Notes: generated from the sequence alone by a model not told the origin. A stretch of 64,000 bases of DNA from Pantanalinema rosaneae (GCF_050753385.1 NZ_JBLZFZ010000017.1:1-64000); one strand, 5' to 3'; positions 45,711-55,472 are shown, counted from the stretch's first letter. Program-made: numbers and translations.

Positions 45711-48374
45711 GTGAGTTCAGCCTCTCACCATCCCTTGGCAAACCTTGCCACCGTTCGTCGCCCCACTCGCAAACCCTGGCAGGGGTCGATCGCTAATCAA
45801 CTATGCCTGGGACTGGTCTGTCTCGTGGTATCTAGCCTACTGGTAACAGGTGGGATGTTGATCTACTCCAGCAACCGCACCCAGGAAAAACAATCGCAGC
45901 TATTACAACAAGAGCGATCGCGAGCCGCCGCCGAAACCATCAATGCTTACATGGATGACTTGATGCGGAAGCTGAATTATCTGGCGAGACTGCGTGGCTT
46001 CACTGAGCTATCCCCCGAACTGAAGCAGACTCTACTGGAAGGGTTGACCCGGAACAATGATGCCTACGAAATGGTGGCGATCGTCGATCGGCAGGGTACT
46101 CCTGTCTCCGTCGTCTCCCCCTATGCCCAACTCCGGATGAGCAGTATCGCTGGTACGCCCTTATTCCGACGCACGTTTCACGATCAAGAGGACTTTATAG
46201 ACACAGTCGAGTTTGGTGCCGATGGCAATCTGGTTACAACGTTAGCGGTGCCAGTCCGAAACAAGCAGGATCAGGTTGATGGCGTGTTAATGGCAAAGGT
46301 CAATCTGCGCTTTCTGGACTTTGTGGTGTCTAAGACGGAGGTGGGCAGAACTGGCTATACCTACGTGATTGACCATCGCAATGTCGTGATTGCCAAAGCC
46401 AGAACCCACCAGGATCATCGGTTTGAGTTAGAGGACATTTCCGATCGTCCCTTCGTGCATCACCTATCGTTATCCCGAGCCACACCCCCGCAGGTATATC
46501 AGGGATTGCAACAGCAGGAGGTATTAGGCGCAGCGGCTCCCGTCCGCAGTACCTACTGGCGAGTGGTGGTCGAACTGCCAACGGCTGAAGCCTATGCTCC
46601 GGTGCGTAACTCGATTTGGGCAACGGCGGGGGTCTTGGGAATTGCCACTACGGTCGCCGCCGGATTGGGATTTATGCTGTCTCGGCGGATTATTTCCCCC
46701 TTACGCAAACTCACCACTGCCGCCGCGGCCATTAGTGAGGGCAATTTGGCTGTGCAGGTGGAAACCCGATCGCACAACGAATTGGGGGTACTGGCCAAAT
46801 CGTTTAACACCATGACCCGCCAGTTACAGGAATCCTTCCAAGCACTGGAAAAAACCAATGAAGAACTGGAACGTCGGGTGGAACGCCGCACAGCGGAACT
46901 GAAGGAAGCGAAGGAAGCCGCAGACTCGGCAAATAGTGCCAAAAGTGAATTTCTGGCGAATATGAGCCATGAACTGAGAACTCCCCTGAACGGCATTCTC
47001 GGTTATGTACAAATTCTGGAGCGATCGCCCTCAATCAGCGCCAAGGATTTACATGGAGTCAGCATTATTCATCAATGCGGCAATCATCTGCTGACATTAA
47101 TCAACGATGTGCTGGATCTGGCAAAAATTGAAGCCCGCAAACTGGAACTTTGCCCCACTGAATTCCACTTTCCCTCATTTTTGCAGGGCATTGCTGAACT
47201 GTGCCATGTCCGAGCCGAACAAAAAGGTTTGGCATTCACCTATCAGTTTGCGCCTGATTTACCGATCGGCATTTGTGCCGATGAAAAGCGCTTGCGGCAG
47301 GTGTTGATTAACCTGTTGGGGAATGCGATTAAGTTCACAGAACGGGGTGGTGTCACCTTTACGGTCGATCGGCTGGCATCTCCCACGATCCCGGAAAGTC
47401 TAGCAGCCAACCCAACGCCATCCCAGGTGAAAGTCCGGTTTCAAATCGAGGACACCGGCATAGGGATCAATCCGGCACAATTGGACACCATCTTTTTACC
47501 GTTTGAGCAACTGGGCGATCGGCAACAACAAGCCGAAGGAACCGGGTTGGGACTCGCCATCAGTCAACGAATTGTGCAGCTAATGGGGGCAACCTTGAAG
47601 GTAAAAAGTTACCCCGGTGAAGGCAGCATGTTTTGGCTGGATGTCGAGTTCCAAGAAGCGGTGGAATGGGCACAAAGCGCCGCTAAAGTCGCTCAGCAAC
47701 GGATCGTTGGCTACTGGGGAACCAGACAAACAATTCTGGTGGTGGATGACAAATGGGAAAATCGCTCCGTGGTATCGAAACTACTGGAACCTCTAGGGTT
47801 TGAACTGCTAGAGGCAGATAATAGCCCGGATGCCTTCCGCCAAGCGATCATCCATCAGCCCCATCTGGTGATTACTGAACCCTGCGTCACTGGTATGGAG
47901 AAGTTGGAATTAGTGCGGCGGTTACGGCAAGCCCCCGAACTCCCGAATCTGGCGATCGTCGTGTCGTCTGCCAATGTGTTTGCCCAGGATCAACAGCAAT
48001 GTTTAGATGCAGGTGGGGATGCCTTTTTACCCAAACCCGTACAGGCAGAGGATTTATTCAGCATTCTGCAACAGCAACTCAAGTTGGACTGGATCTACGA
48101 ACAGACTCACGAACCTCGGACTAAGTTGCAAATCGATGATCAGAATGAGGCGATCGCGGTAAATCAAATTGTACCGCCAGCCGCTGAAGACCTTTCCCAC
48201 CTGTTGGATTTAGCCATGAAAGGGCGATTGAAAGCCCTGGTAGAGGCATTAGACCAACTGGAACAGAGCAACGCCCAACTGCTGCCCTTTACCCAACCGA
48301 TCCGGCAACTCGCCAAGGGATTCCAGATCGCCAAAATCCGCGAATTACTTAAATCCTACTCACTCGATCGTTAG
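45711..48374 (+). CDS. Cache-HAMP hybrid sensor histidine kinase with degenerate receiver
   Basis: 887 residues from GTG 45711, which has AAGGAG 7 bases upstream; a longer frame overlapping the lipoprotein gene is not favoured. Order: TM1 (about 30-52), periplasmic dCache-like sensor (60-295), TM2 (301-325), HAMP (326-378), coiled coil, HisKA with H420 in NMSHELRTPLNG, HATPase (DTGIGI, GTGLGLAIS), receiver (about 674-790) and a C-terminal helical tail. In the receiver the phosphoacceptor aspartate is replaced by Glu (VITEPCVTGME, E723), though the acidic VVDD pair and the KP lysine remain. It therefore may act as a fixed, phospho-mimicking switch. It lies in a cluster with the BMP lipoprotein and a second kinase. 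Confidence 0.92.
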   Translation: MSSASHHPLANLATVRRPTRKPWQGSIANQLCLGLVCLVVSSLLVTGGMLIYSSNRTQEKQSQLLQQERSRAAAETINAYMDDLMRKLNYLARLRGFTELSPELKQTLLEGLTRNNDAYEMVAIVDRQGTPVSVVSPYAQLRMSSIAGTPLFRRTFHDQEDFIDTVEFGADGNLVTTLAVPVRNKQDQVDGVLMAKVNLRFLDFVVSKTEVGRTGYTYVIDHRNVVIAKARTHQDHRFELEDISDRPFVHHLSLSRATPPQVYQGLQQQEVLGAAAPVRSTYWRVVVELPTAEAYAPVRNSIWATAGVLGIATTVAAGLGFMLSRRIISPLRKLTTAAAAISEGNLAVQVETRSHNELGVLAKSFNTMTRQLQESFQALEKTNEELERRVERRTAELKEAKEAADSANSAKSEFLANMSHELRTPLNGILGYVQILERSPSISAKDLHGVSIIHQCGNHLLTLINDVLDLAKIEARKLELCPTEFHFPSFLQGIAELCHVRAEQKGLAFTYQFAPDLPIGICADEKRLRQVLINLLGNAIKFTERGGVTFTVDRLASPTIPESLAANPTPSQVKVRFQIEDTGIGINPAQLDTIFLPFEQLGDRQQQAEGTGLGLAISQRIVQLMGATLKVKSYPGEGSMFWLDVEFQEAVEWAQSAAKVAQQRIVGYWGTRQTILVVDDKWENRSVVSKLLEPLGFELLEADNSPDAFRQAIIHQPHLVITEPCVTGMEKLELVRRLRQAPELPNLAIVVSSANVFAQDQQQCLDAGGDAFLPKPVQAEDLFSILQQQLKLDWIYEQTHEPRTKLQIDDQNEAIAVNQIVPPAAEDLSHLLDLAMKGRLKALVEALDQLEQSNAQLLPFTQPIRQLAKGFQIAKIRELLKSYSLDR

Positions 48375-48390
48375 TCACTTGGTGGCAATT

Positions 48391-49845
48391 ATGAACCCTT
48401 TAACTTATCCCCATCATCCGGCTGAAGTAAACCCTCCCGAACCCTGGAATACGACGTTCACAGAAAAAGATCTGGGCGTAGTTTTAGTGGTCGATGATAA
48501 CCCCACAAACTTAGAAGTATTGTCCAATGCCTTAGCTGACTTTGGGTATGAAACGGCAGTGGCTCTGGATGGGGAGAGCGCGATCGAGCAAATCAACTAC
48601 GATCCGCCCGATTTGATCCTGCTGGATGTGATGATGCCGGGAATGGATGGGTTTGAAACCTGCCAGCGCTTAAAAGCTAATCCCGCCACTCAAGAAATCC
48701 CTGTCATTTTTATGACGGCGCTATCCGATAGCAGTGATAAAGTGCGGGGCTTAAATTTAGGGGCAGTGGATTACATCACCAAACCATTTCAACAGGAAGA
48801 GGTTTTAGCGCGGGTGAAATTGCACCTGAAGTTACGCTACTTAACCAAAACCTTAGAACAGCAGAACATTCTGTTGAAACAGGAGGTGACGGAACGCACG
48901 ATCGCCCAACAATCCCTCCAGGAATTAACCCAACAACTGGAACACCGGGTTGAAGAACGGACGGCTGAACTCTCCCAAGCCCTCCACAATTTGCAACAGG
49001 CGCAAATTCAATTAATCCAAAGTGAGAAGTTATCCAGTCTGGGACAACTGGTAGCCGGGGTTGCCCACGAAATTAATAATCCGGTCAATTTCATCTATGG
49101 CAACCTAATGCATATCAGCGAATATAGTGAAAATTTATTGAAATTTGCCCAATTATTCCAAGCCCATTATCCTCAACCCGTCCCCGTCCTTCAAGAGCAA
49201 TTGGAAGAGATGGATGTGGAATTTCTATTGGAGGATATGCCCAAATTGGTCAGTTCGATGAAACTGGGGGTAGAACGGATTCGCCAGATTGTGCTGTCGT
49301 TACGCAACTTCTCCCGCTTAGACGAAGCCGAATTCAAAGCCGTCGATATCCATGAGGGCATTGATAGTACGCTACTCATTCTGCATAACCGCCTCAAAGC
49401 TCGACCGGATCATCCGGAAATTCAGGTAATAAAGGAATACGGCAACTTACCGTTAATCGAATGCTATGCCGGACAACTGAATCAAGTGTTTATGAATCTA
49501 CTCAGCAATGCGATCGATGCCCTGGAAAGCTACGACAGTCAACGATCGCCCACCGAGGTACAGGCTAACCCCAGCCAGATCGTGATTCAGACGGCAATCA
49601 CCGATGAGCAGTTTGTTAACATCACCATTCGCGATAACGGCCCAGGGATGCCAGAAACCGTCAGACATCGCCTGTTCGATCCATTTTTCACCACAAAACC
49701 GATCGGCAAAGGCACTGGCTTAGGCTTATCGATCAGCCATCAGATCGTTACCGAAAAACATCATGGTGAGATTGGCTGTCTCTCAGAACCAGGACAGGGG
49801 GCAGAATTTTGGCTTAAACTACCGATCCAACAAGCCTCAACCTGA
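48391..49845 (+). CDS. Receiver-histidine kinase (soluble)
   Basis: 484 residues from ATG 48391; TTG 12 bases upstream is possible. No membrane segment. An N-terminal receiver (about 30-150) has a canonical acceptor site in PDLILLDVMMPGMDG and a KPF lysine. A long coiled coil leads to HisKA with LGQLVAGVAHEINNPVN and HATPase (FMNLLSNAIDAL, RDNGPGMP, GTGLGLSIS). Such REC-kinases relay signals from another kinase. It begins 16 bases after the hybrid kinase, so phosphotransfer between the two is likely, although the upstream receiver lacks its aspartate and the route may be direct kinase to this receiver. Confidence 0.93.
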   Translation: MNPLTYPHHPAEVNPPEPWNTTFTEKDLGVVLVVDDNPTNLEVLSNALADFGYETAVALDGESAIEQINYDPPDLILLDVMMPGMDGFETCQRLKANPATQEIPVIFMTALSDSSDKVRGLNLGAVDYITKPFQQEEVLARVKLHLKLRYLTKTLEQQNILLKQEVTERTIAQQSLQELTQQLEHRVEERTAELSQALHNLQQAQIQLIQSEKLSSLGQLVAGVAHEINNPVNFIYGNLMHISEYSENLLKFAQLFQAHYPQPVPVLQEQLEEMDVEFLLEDMPKLVSSMKLGVERIRQIVLSLRNFSRLDEAEFKAVDIHEGIDSTLLILHNRLKARPDHPEIQVIKEYGNLPLIECYAGQLNQVFMNLLSNAIDALESYDSQRSPTEVQANPSQIVIQTAITDEQFVNITIRDNGPGMPETVRHRLFDPFFTTKPIGKGTGLGLSISHQIVTEKHHGEIGCLSEPGQGAEFWLKLPIQQAST

Positions 49846-49850
49846 CCCCT

Positions 49851-50729
49851 ATGCCTAACCTGATTGTGACTGGAGCCAGCGGATTTCTCGGGTGGAACCT
49901 TTGTCAGCGTGCCGCCGCAGATTGGCAGATTTATGGCATTGGTCGATCGCGGACGATCGATTTGCCCCACGTCACCGCCATCCAGACCGATCTGACTGAC
50001 TTTGCCCAATTACAAACCCTGTTTCAGCAGATCAAGCCAGATGCCGTGATTCATTTAGCCGCCCAATCGACTACCCAGTTCTGCCAGCAGTACCCCGAAC
50101 AGGCCTATGCCATCAATGTTACTGCGTCCGAAAATATCGCTGGATTGTGTGCCGACTACCATCTGCCTTGTGTATTTACCTCCACAGATTTGGTCTTTGA
50201 TGGCTTAAATCCGCCCTACCGAGAAACCGACCCCGTTTCACCACTGAATCGCTATGGTGAACAAAAAGTCTTAGCTGAACAACGGATGTTAGAGCGCTAT
50301 CCACTCACGGCGGTTTGTCGGATGCCCTTATTGTTTGGAGCCGCCCCACCGACAGCTAGCAGTTTCCTGCAACCGTTTCTGCAAGCTCTCCGCGCCGAAC
50401 GGGAATTAAAGCTATTTGTCGATGAATTTCGCACTCCGGTGAGTGGTACGGTTGCCGCCCAAGGACTTCTCCTCGCCTTAGAGCAGCACATCCAGGGCAT
50501 TCTACATTTAGGCGGCAGCGAGCGGATTTCCCGCTACGAATTTGGTCAGTTGATGATCGAGGTCTTAGAGCTACCCGCTACTGGTTTACACGCCTGTCGC
50601 CAACAGGATGTGCCCATGATGGCTCCCCGTCCGGCGGATGTGTCCTTAGATAGCACCAAAGCTTTTGGATTAGGCTATGCGCCGCCCTCCCTGCGATCGC
50701 AATTAGCCGCCCTCAAAGGACTGGTCTAG
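49851..50729 (+). CDS. RmlD-like NAD(P)-dependent sugar-nucleotide reductase/epimerase
   Basis: 292 residues, extended SDR fold: nucleotide loop TGASGFLGWN near the N-terminus and the catalytic Tyr/Lys in NRYGEQKVLAEQ. The pattern FTSTDLVFDGLNPPYRETDPVSPLN is the RmlD (dTDP-4-dehydrorhamnose reductase) branch, and CRMPLLFGAAPPT follows. It could take part in a dTDP-rhamnose-like or other sugar pathway, but rmlA, B and C are not here. It begins 5 bases after the receiver-kinase stop. Whether it belongs to the signalling operon functionally is unclear. Confidence 0.85.
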   Translation: MPNLIVTGASGFLGWNLCQRAAADWQIYGIGRSRTIDLPHVTAIQTDLTDFAQLQTLFQQIKPDAVIHLAAQSTTQFCQQYPEQAYAINVTASENIAGLCADYHLPCVFTSTDLVFDGLNPPYRETDPVSPLNRYGEQKVLAEQRMLERYPLTAVCRMPLLFGAAPPTASSFLQPFLQALRAERELKLFVDEFRTPVSGTVAAQGLLLALEQHIQGILHLGGSERISRYEFGQLMIEVLELPATGLHACRQQDVPMMAPRPADVSLDSTKAFGLGYAPPSLRSQLAALKGLV

Positions 50730-50730
50730 G

Positions 50731-51786
50731 TTAGCGTTGCTTCGCCCCGCGATAGCGCATCTGGCGTTTCAGGGCATGATGCTGGGCAAACCGGGGAATA
50801 TCGCCTTGATGTCCCATCACAATCAAGGTATCGCCTTCATGCAGAAATAGGCTGTGATTGGGATGAATCAACATCGTGCCATCGGCTCGGCGTAATGCCA
50901 CCACAATAAATGTACCCTTGCCCCGCACTTCTACTGTGCCAATACTAGCGCCGACCAATTCGGAACCCGCCGGAATCGCTAATTCATCAATCTGGATATC
51001 CAATTGGGCTAATAGCTCATTCAGCGTCGCCCGACCATCATCGGCTTCCAAAAAGTTAAGGGCAGCAGGATGGGTAATCATGTGTGCCATCCGTAAGGCT
51101 CCGATCGCGGCAGGAGATACCACCTGATCCGCTCCGGCTTGCAACAATTTCTTTTCTGTAGACGGCGATTCTCCCCGAGCCACGATCACCAGACGGGGAT
51201 TCAGACCCCGGGCGGTCAGAGTAATAAACACATTCGCCGCATCATCCGGTAATACCGTTGCCAACACCTTAGCGTGATCAATTCCCACCGATTCTAAAAC
51301 CACTTCATCCGTCGCATTACCAAACCGCACCAGATACCCATTCAGTTCCGCTTGCTGGATGCGATCGCTATTGTGATCAATCACCACAAAGGGTTGTTTC
51401 GCCTCCGCCAACTTGCGGGCAAGAATTTGACCGATGCGACCATAGCCACAGATAATCACATGCTCACTTAACGTCCGAATGCCTCGCGTCATCCGTCTGG
51501 CTCCCATGACTCGATTAATTTCGCCTTCAGTGATCATTTGCAGAAACCCACCGACGATATACACAACGGCGGTATAACCTGCGACAATCACAAAAATGGT
51601 AAAGACTCGTAGGGTTGGACTCATAGGGCCAATTTCCCCGAATCCCACCCCAAACACGGTAATCACCACCATGTAAATGGCATCTAGCACTTGCCATCCA
51701 GCTAAGACATAGCCTGCCACAGCAAGCACAAAAATTAGCAAGAAACAGCCTGTGCCAACTAAGATCCGCTTGAGTGAACTTTGCAT
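50731..51786 (-). CDS. Potassium channel with RCK/TrkA-N and TrkA-C domains
   Basis: 351 residues from ATG 51786. Two membrane helices flank a pore whose selectivity filter reads VFGVGFGEI in place of the common TVGYGDI, so Tyr is replaced by Phe. A nucleotide-binding RCK domain follows (VIICGYGRIGQILARKL, binding NAD-type ligand) and then a TrkA-C domain (about 265-340). It is a Kch/GsuK-like ligand-gated channel for K+ homeostasis. It converges on the reductase gene with a gap of one base. Confidence 0.9.
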   Translation of the reverse strand: MQSSLKRILVGTGCFLLIFVLAVAGYVLAGWQVLDAIYMVVITVFGVGFGEIGPMSPTLRVFTIFVIVAGYTAVVYIVGGFLQMITEGEINRVMGARRMTRGIRTLSEHVIICGYGRIGQILARKLAEAKQPFVVIDHNSDRIQQAELNGYLVRFGNATDEVVLESVGIDHAKVLATVLPDDAANVFITLTARGLNPRLVIVARGESPSTEKKLLQAGADQVVSPAAIGALRMAHMITHPAALNFLEADDGRATLNELLAQLDIQIDELAIPAGSELVGASIGTVEVRGKGTFIVVALRRADGTMLIHPNHSLFLHEGDTLIVMGHQGDIPRFAQHHALKRQMRYRGAKQR

Positions 51787-51934
51787 ATTACACAGGCATC
51801 GCACCAACCTTCTACAGCATCGGATTGCTAGGTTGAACCCTTAGCTTTTGCGCCACTGATCCGTCCGATCGCCTTTCTATTCATGGCAGAAAAAATTGGC
51901 GATCGCTGTATCATCCACACCAATTAGCGAGTCC

Positions 51935-53647
51935 TTAGCTATCCTGCCGAGGCTGGTAGCGAGCTTCAAACCCCGCGATCGCCGTATGTAATGTGAAATA
52001 AACCCGCTCTGGCATAATCTGTTGTAATAGCTCTGAACGCTTCAGTTGAGCATAGAGATCTTGCTTAACTCGTGCCATCGCAAACGTAATCCCCTGTGCC
52101 GCTAATTCACTCGCAAATTCGGTCAGCGCCTCGATCGCGGTCATATCCACTTCAGAGATTGCTTCAGTATTCAAAATGAACCATTCGACTGGATCCGCTT
52201 CCGCCGCGATCGCCGCCAGTGCCCGCCGTTTGAAATTTTCTACATTGGCAAAACATAAGGGGGCATCGTATCGATAGATCACCAAACCAGGAATCGTCGT
52301 CGCGCCCTGCCAATCCTCAATATCATGTAATCCGGGTAATCCTGGCACATGTCCCATCACAGCATCATGGGGACGACTCAGCCGCGCAAATAATTCAATG
52401 ATTGATAATCCAACCGCGATGCCAACCCCAACCAGAATATCCGTGAGTAATACTCCGATCGTTGTAATCATGGCTAAGGCAAATTCACTCCGCCGAAATT
52501 GCCATAATCGTTGGAATTCAGGAATTTCAATCAGTTTAGTCGCGGCGTAAATCACGATCGCACCTAAGGCGGCATTCGGAAACAATGCCAACACCGGGCG
52601 CAAAAATAACAACACAACCACCACAACCCCAAACGCCACAAGTGAAAACGCTTGAGTCTTACTTCCTAAGGCATCACCAATCACGGTGCGACTACCGCTA
52701 CTACTAATTGGAAAGCCCTGCATAAAGCCATTACCCAGGTTAGCCACTCCTAATGCCAATAGCTCTTGATTGGCATTGACGGTATAGTGATGACGACTGG
52801 CAAATGATCGTGCCGTCAACACATTGTCGGAATAACCGACGATCGCAATCCCGATCGCTGCCGCCACGATCGGGAGCATATCCGGAACAGCTAGATTAGG
52901 CAGAGCGAAGTGAGGCAATCCCGCCGGAATTTCGCCCACCACCCGGAGTCCTCGCTGTTGCAAATCGAACATGCCGACAGCCGCCGTTGCCAATAACACC
53001 GCTAACAATGGGCCTGGTAACGTGGGAAACCACCGTTGCATAGCAAACAAAAACCCTAACACCAGCATCGACAGAACCAACGTCGCCCCATGAATCTCAG
53101 GCAACCGTTGCACAAATTCATACATCTGTCCTAATGGGCTTTGGGCAGTGATTTTAAGACCACTAATCTTACCGAGTTGCCCGGTAATCATAATCACCGC
53201 CACTCCAGCCATGTAACCAATCAGGATCGGTTTAGATAACAGATTTGCCAGAAAACCCAACCGCGCTACATAGCCAATTAAACAAACTACTCCCACCCCA
53301 AATGCCATCAACGCGGCTAAGCCAGCATACGCCTGGGGATCCGTCGCCGCTAAGGGGGCGATCGCGGCTGCCGTCATTACTGCCGTCGTCGATTCTGGAC
53401 CGATCGAGAGTTGCGGTGACGATCCCAGTACGGCATAAATCACCATGGGCGACAGAATTGCCCACAATCCAGCAACCGGCTGAACTCCCGCTAACTCACC
53501 ATAGGCCATACATTGCGGAATCAGGTAAGCTGCCACCGTTAATCCAGCTAACACATCCCCGCGTAACCAGGCGCGTTGGTAAGATAGCAACCGTTGCAGC
53601 CCAGGAAAATATTGCAGTATTGCCTTAGGTATCTTGAACCTCGCCAT
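51935..53647 (-). CDS. SulP-family anion transporter with STAS domain
   Basis: 570 residues: ten to fourteen membrane helices (about 25-420) followed by a cytosolic STAS domain (about 430-560). Marks are AGLTVAAYLIPQCMAYGELAGVQPVAGLW, QLSIGPESTTAVMTAAA and FMQGFPISSSGSRTVI. In cyanobacteria, SulP proteins include the bicarbonate carrier BicA and sulphate carriers; which this is cannot be told from sequence alone. It sits alone, leftward, opposite the phosphonate-type operon. Confidence 0.92.
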   Translation of the reverse strand: MARFKIPKAILQYFPGLQRLLSYQRAWLRGDVLAGLTVAAYLIPQCMAYGELAGVQPVAGLWAILSPMVIYAVLGSSPQLSIGPESTTAVMTAAAIAPLAATDPQAYAGLAALMAFGVGVVCLIGYVARLGFLANLLSKPILIGYMAGVAVIMITGQLGKISGLKITAQSPLGQMYEFVQRLPEIHGATLVLSMLVLGFLFAMQRWFPTLPGPLLAVLLATAAVGMFDLQQRGLRVVGEIPAGLPHFALPNLAVPDMLPIVAAAIGIAIVGYSDNVLTARSFASRHHYTVNANQELLALGVANLGNGFMQGFPISSSGSRTVIGDALGSKTQAFSLVAFGVVVVVLLFLRPVLALFPNAALGAIVIYAATKLIEIPEFQRLWQFRRSEFALAMITTIGVLLTDILVGVGIAVGLSIIELFARLSRPHDAVMGHVPGLPGLHDIEDWQGATTIPGLVIYRYDAPLCFANVENFKRRALAAIAAEADPVEWFILNTEAISEVDMTAIEALTEFASELAAQGITFAMARVKQDLYAQLKRSELLQQIMPERVYFTLHTAIAGFEARYQPRQDS

Positions 53648-53688
53648 CCCACCACCTGTGCCGTTGCGCTATCACCGTGATTTCTTAT

Positions 53689-53705
53689 TTAAAGCTGACT
53701 TAAAG
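53689..53705 (+). promoter_or_regulatory. TTAAAG direct repeat, 11-bp spaced, before the ABC operon
   Basis: TTAAAG occurs at 53689-53694 and again at 53700-53705, 11 bases apart, which is the spacing of Pho-box half sites. The half-site sequence only loosely matches the cyanobacterial CTTAACCT. It lies about 75-90 bases before the substrate-binding gene. It is a tentative regulator site. Confidence 0.3.
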
Positions 53706-53795
53706 TGTTTTCCCATTTAGAGATGCAGAAGTTAACGATGCCATGACATCCGGTAAAATTTTCGCAGCGATCGCTGAATGTTTGAAACTGTGTCG

Positions 53796-54722
53796 ATGAG
53801 AAGACTACGCCTTTTCGCCTGCCTACTGGTATTCCTACTGCCCATGACCGCATGTTCCGATGAACCTGAAGCCGTTGGTCGGACTAGCAGCACAACGATT
53901 AATAAATCCAGACCATTCACAACGGGAGCCATTCCTGACCAGGATCCAGAACAGTTACAGCGGCTCTATGGCAAATTAGCAAAATATCTCCAAGCCGAAT
54001 TAAACGTCCCCGTTGTTTACAAACCTGTCACCGACTACACCGCCGCCGTCACTGCCTTCAGAGTTGGAGATCTGGATATGGTATGGTTTGGCGGCCTAAC
54101 CGGAACCCAGGCACGCTTACAAGTTCCCGGTGCCGAAGCGATCGCCCAACGGAACATTGATGCTCAGTTTCATAGCGTCTTCATCGCCAATACATCCAGT
54201 GGCATTGCCCGCCTGAAAAATATTAAGGAACTGAGTGCCCTGAAAGGACGGAGTTTTACCTTTGGGAGTGAATCTTCCACCTCAGGACGACTGATGCCGC
54301 AACACTTCCTGAAACAGGCTGGGGTTAACCTCAAGGATTTTCGGGGTGAACCCGGATTTTCTCAATCGCACGATGCCACGCTGGAATTGGTGCAAGCCGG
54401 AACCTATGAGGCAGGGGTGATGAATGAACAGGTCTGGAACAGCCGGGTAGCGGAAGGTAAAGTCGATACCAGCCGAGTGCAAGTGATTTGGCGGACTCCA
54501 GCGTACTATGACTATCATTGGGTGATTAACCCGGAGGTGCGTAACCATTATGGGTCTGATTTTGTGGATCAAGTGCAGGCAGCTCTGTTGAAGCTTGACC
54601 CTAAAGTGCCTGACCAGAAAGAAATTCTGGAGTTGTTTGGCGCGGCTAAATTTATTCCGACTCAGAATAAAAACTATGTCCAGATTGAACAAATTGGGCG
54701 AGAGATTGGCAAGATTAAATAA
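53796..54722 (+). CDS. PhnD-type substrate-binding lipoprotein (phosphonate/phosphite/selenate class)
   Basis: 308 residues from ATG 53796, which gives a clean lipoprotein signal (MRRLRLFACLLVFLLPMTAC); an ATG 18 bases upstream is also in frame. The PhnD/TauA-like fold shows LKGRSFTFGSESSTSGRLMP (the conserved binding-loop serines), FRVGDLDMVWFGGLTG and VIWRTPAYYDYHWVI. Related groups bind phosphonate, phosphite or, as proposed for one group, selenate. It starts the operon, with the ATPase following after 3 bases. Confidence 0.85.
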   Translation: MRRLRLFACLLVFLLPMTACSDEPEAVGRTSSTTINKSRPFTTGAIPDQDPEQLQRLYGKLAKYLQAELNVPVVYKPVTDYTAAVTAFRVGDLDMVWFGGLTGTQARLQVPGAEAIAQRNIDAQFHSVFIANTSSGIARLKNIKELSALKGRSFTFGSESSTSGRLMPQHFLKQAGVNLKDFRGEPGFSQSHDATLELVQAGTYEAGVMNEQVWNSRVAEGKVDTSRVQVIWRTPAYYDYHWVINPEVRNHYGSDFVDQVQAALLKLDPKVPDQKEILELFGAAKFIPTQNKNYVQIEQIGREIGKIK

Positions 54723-54725
54723 CCC

Positions 54726-55472
54726 ATGACCCAACCGATTCTGGAGTTGAAGCAAGTTTCGCAACAGTTCGGTCAATTCCATGCCTTAACCAATCTCAAT
54801 CTCCAGATTTTACCGGGTGAACGGGTGGCACTGGTGGGAGCGAGTGGTGCCGGAAAAAGTACCTTACTGCGGCTACTGAATGCTACTCTGATGCCTACCC
54901 AGGGGGAAGTATGGGCATTTGGGCAATGTCTCAATCGTCTACCACCCCGATCGCTGCAACGAATTCAGCGGCAGATTGGCACGATCTACCAGCAGTTTCA
55001 TTTAGTCGATAATTTGGCTGTGATTCACAATGTCAATGCTGGTCATTTAAGTCGCTGGTCATTCCCAAAAGCCCTGTGGTCGCTGCTTGTCCCCCAGGAC
55101 GTAGAAACTGCCGCGATCGCGCTAGAACGGGTTGGCATTCCCGAAAAACTGTATGCCCGTACCGATCAACTCTCTGGTGGACAGCAGCAACGAGTCGCCT
55201 TAGCTCGTGTATTAGTGCAGGATCCCGCCGTGATTCTCGCCGACGAACCGATCGCCAGCCTGGATCCAGAACGTAGCCGCGAGATTATGCAATTACTCGC
55301 AGAGTTGAGCCAGGAACACCACCGGACTCTGGTTGTCAGTCTCCATACCTTAGAGTTAGCCAAAACGTACTGTCAGCGGTTGATCGGTTTACGCCAGGGT
55401 CAAATAGTCTTTGATGTGCCGACGGCAGACCTCACGGCTGACCAGATTCAAGCGCTATATCAATTGGATTAA
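54726..55472 (+). CDS. PhnC-type ABC transporter ATP-binding protein
   Basis: 248 residues. Walker A is GASGAGKST, the signature LSGGQQQRVALARVL, and Walker B ILADEPIASLD with the switch histidine in VSLHTLELA. RQIGTIYQQFHLVDNLAVIHNV and the central GHLSRWSF insert are typical of phosphonate-type PhnC. It sits between the binding protein (3 bases) and the permease (stop and start share one base), a clear operon. The transported anion is not fixed by sequence. Confidence 0.92.
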   Translation: MTQPILELKQVSQQFGQFHALTNLNLQILPGERVALVGASGAGKSTLLRLLNATLMPTQGEVWAFGQCLNRLPPRSLQRIQRQIGTIYQQFHLVDNLAVIHNVNAGHLSRWSFPKALWSLLVPQDVETAAIALERVGIPEKLYARTDQLSGGQQQRVALARVLVQDPAVILADEPIASLDPERSREIMQLLAELSQEHHRTLVVSLHTLELAKTYCQRLIGLRQGQIVFDVPTADLTADQIQALYQLD

